Assembly: GCA_964617875.1 (NCBI GenBank)
Contig: CAZUAI010000085.1
Coordinates: forward strand, 1 to 24,352
Source of the DNA: CAZMVY01 sp964617875
Lineage (GTDB): Bacteria > Planctomycetota > Phycisphaerae > UBA1845 > PWPN01
DNA: 24,352 nucleotides
Direction: 5' to 3'
Part shown: positions 23,120-24,352 of the stretch, piece by piece
Layout: the number at the start of each line of letters is the position of its first letter
How positions within the stretch are numbered: position 1 is the stretch's first letter
Notes under the pieces: generated by a model
Told to the model about the DNA's origin: nothing
The model's database searches: none
What the model saw: only the letters and a program-made list of their open reading frames with translations
Position numbers and translations under genes: made by a program

Positions 23120-24152
23120 GCGGCTGAAAGGAAGCTTTCGCCTGGCACCGATGCCTGATCCGGGTGGCTCCGGCAGGGTCGTGGCAACCCAAGGATCCGT
23201 TTGTGTCGCCAGCAATGGCGATGCGGCGGTGAGGTGAACACATAGCCCGGGTTGCCGCAGGCCCGAACGCCCGGAAGCGGGAAGGTGCAAAACCCTAGAA
23301 GGGGTCCGGCCCCGCAAGGGGTCGGGTAGCCGTTCGGCGATTGACACCCTGAAGTGCGTGCAGCTCGGGTGGCCACCGTCGGCCGGGTCGCACAGCATGG
23401 ATGGGGAGTTGCGGCGAAGGTCGCGGCAAGCCGGGCGGTCAGAGGCCCCTAGAAGGGCGAAGCCCAGAGGAGCATCCGGCGGGGATCGGGCTTAACGGCT
23501 CGGTCGAACCGCAAGGGACTCTCGGCGGGAACAAAGCCCAGAAGCCGGTGTCGTTCGTGTTGCTGCCTGTCCTCGGACGGGTGGACGTGCGGGCGGCTAA
23601 CGGCATGTGGGTCAGCGCGGCAGGGATGCCGAGGCGCCCGCTGCGAGGAGAACGCTTCAAAGGGTGAATCCCAGGAGCGCTGCCGATCTGAAACAAGGTC
23701 GGCGAGGGTTGTCGAGGAGGAAGCCGTCAAGAGGGTAGCCAAACCCTGAAGGCGGAACCGGCGGGTAGGCAAGACCCGTCGTAGTGGACTCGGCGATCCG
23801 CAAGTGCTGAAGGGCGCGAAAGCTCAGGAGAGGTGCCGGCCCGTTGCGGCGGGTTGGCTAGTGGTCGGTGGTGCAAGACTCTGGAGGAAGGTAGAACTCG
23901 CTGAGAGGCTCGATTCGGGAGATCTAAACCGTCCCCCGACGGCGTCCGATGCGAAAACCCGCAAGACCGGTGCTGCCGCTAACGGTGAAGTGGGCTCGCA
24001 GAACCAATGTGGGCGATACGTTTCGGGCGCAGAACTCTGGACGAGCGACCAATTCCATGAGAGGATGACGACGGGCGGAAACGCCTGACGGCAAGCCACC
24101 GACGCGAAAACTCTGAAGGGCAAAACAGGCGGAACTTTCAGCCGCCTTTTTT
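23120..24152 (+). ncRNA. Large structured non-coding RNA, about 1.03 kb, family not recognised
   Basis: No frame here gives a recognisable protein, while the sequence is packed with hairpins. Bases 23120-23130 are the exact reverse complement of 24135-24145 (11 bp), so the two ends can close into one domain. Local stems: 23122-23142 (8 bp, bulged, alternative to the closing helix); 23157-23161 with 23193-23197; 23206-23221 (TCGCCA/TGGCGA, GCAA loop); 23306-23325 (8 bp, GCAA loop); 23566-23581; 23682-23688 with 23697-23703 (7 bp); 23762-23778; 23835-23858 (9 bp); 24074-24085 (GAAA loop). A short motif close to AANCYCNGRAG recurs about eleven times. An intrinsic terminator ends the unit. Strand follows from the terminator and promoter. 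Large ornate bacterial RNAs such as GOLLD, ROOL and OLE are comparable in size class; I cannot show homology to any. tmRNA, RNase P RNA, rRNA and group II intron domain V hallmarks were not found. Confidence 0.72.
24127..24152 (+). terminator. Intrinsic terminator of the ncRNA
   Basis: Stem AGGCGG (24127-24132) pairs with CCGCCT (24142-24147) around a 9-nt loop, followed by a T run 24147-24152. The 3' arm and loop are also the 3' partner of the 11-bp helix with the RNA's 5' end, so the two structures are mutually exclusive. Confidence 0.82.
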
Positions 24153-24352
24153 GTTGCGCCCGCGAAGGGCTCCCGTGCCGCCGTTTCGTCGCATGGCATG
24201 TCTGGCGAGCGGGTTGTTATCGGTCGCGGACACGAGGCTGTCCGTCATCGCTGCGAAGACAGCGAGCGGGGGCTCTTATGCTGCTGGAACTGGCCACTGT
24301 TAACCCAACCTTCGCACGCGGCCGGCGTCAAAGCGGCTGGCGATAGCGCCAG
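24153..24352. other. Hairpin-rich sequence without a gene, to window edge
   Basis: No gene recognised. Three perfect 6-bp inverted repeats occur in 126 bp: CGGACA/TGTCCG (24227-24244), TCGCTG/CAGCGA (24248-24265) and CTGGCG/CGCCAG (24337-24352). A frame from ATG 24278 stops after 22 codons. This may be a second structured RNA or a leader continuing past the window. Confidence 0.4.

Noticed and set aside
23272..23325. Cobalamin-riboswitch-like string (GGGAAGGTGCAAAA ... CCCCGCAAGG)
   Set aside because: Only a local resemblance to the B12 box. The expected downstream conserved stretches and a regulated gene are absent, and the bases are better explained by local hairpins in the long RNA.
21689..23398. 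569-codon minus-strand frame
   Set aside because: Covers both the antisense of the propeller gene and the start of the ncRNA; no domain, and the plus-strand propeller repeats are clear.
23100..24160. Group II intron, RNase P RNA, tmRNA or rRNA fragment
   Set aside because: No domain V hairpin or reverse transcriptase, no GAGGAAAGTCC or ACAGAA-type RNase P blocks, no tRNA-like ends, and no recognisable rRNA core sequence.
23401..24199. Several 85-107-codon frames on both strands in the ncRNA region
   Set aside because: They overlap each other, lack RBSs and domains, and cross strong RNA stems and the terminator.

Overview
This is a GC-rich bacterial window that most resembles a planctomycete (PVC-group) genome. 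The clues are two dockerin-like calcium-binding repeats of the form DxDGDxDVDLxDFxxFQxxFNGPN, a very large secreted Rhs/PKD/Ig-like protein, a TIGR03790-family protein, and several secreted glycan- or propeller-type proteins. The taxon is inferred from protein style, not from a marker gene.

Layout. Positions 1-13334 (minus strand) are one unbroken reading frame of at least 4,444 codons whose 3' end lies outside the window. In order it encodes a signal peptide, three PKD domains each split by an inserted beta-rich domain (the first also carrying the dockerin-like pair), further PKD domains, an alpha/alpha-toroid domain, more PKD domains, about twelve cadherin/putative-Ig repeats, and about forty YD (Rhs) repeats interrupted near the end by two hydrophobic segments. 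It has its own sigma70-like promoter and a roughly 200-nt leader. Positions 19017 down to 13965 (minus strand) look like a four-gene operon: a sugar-phosphate isomerase/epimerase-like TIM barrel, an orphan membrane protein with about 20 membrane segments, D-aminoacyl-tRNA deacylase (dtd), and a TIGR03790-family secreted protein. Going right on the plus strand is an SGNH/GDSL lipoprotein, which overlaps tail-to-tail with a secreted (beta/alpha)-barrel-like protein on the minus strand. That gene starts head-to-head with a plus-strand PQQ-type beta-propeller protein. The two head-to-head genes have -10 boxes 7-8 nt from their ATGs and probably make leaderless mRNAs.

Positions 22922-24352 contain no convincing gene. 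Inside this stretch, about 23120-24152 on the plus strand looks like a single structured non-coding RNA of about 1.03 kb. It has a candidate promoter, an intrinsic terminator with six T residues, an exact 11-bp complementarity joining its extreme 5' and 3' ends, many local hairpins (three with GNRA tetraloops), and eleven degenerate copies of a short AANCYCNGRAG-like motif. I could not assign it to a known RNA family, and it is the best candidate here for something undescribed.

How the parts work together: the giant protein is probably a cell-surface or exported adhesin/Rhs filament, and the smaller secreted enzymes and propeller fit a cell that builds or degrades extracellular polysaccharide. 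No functional link between the RNA and these proteins can be read from the sequence alone.
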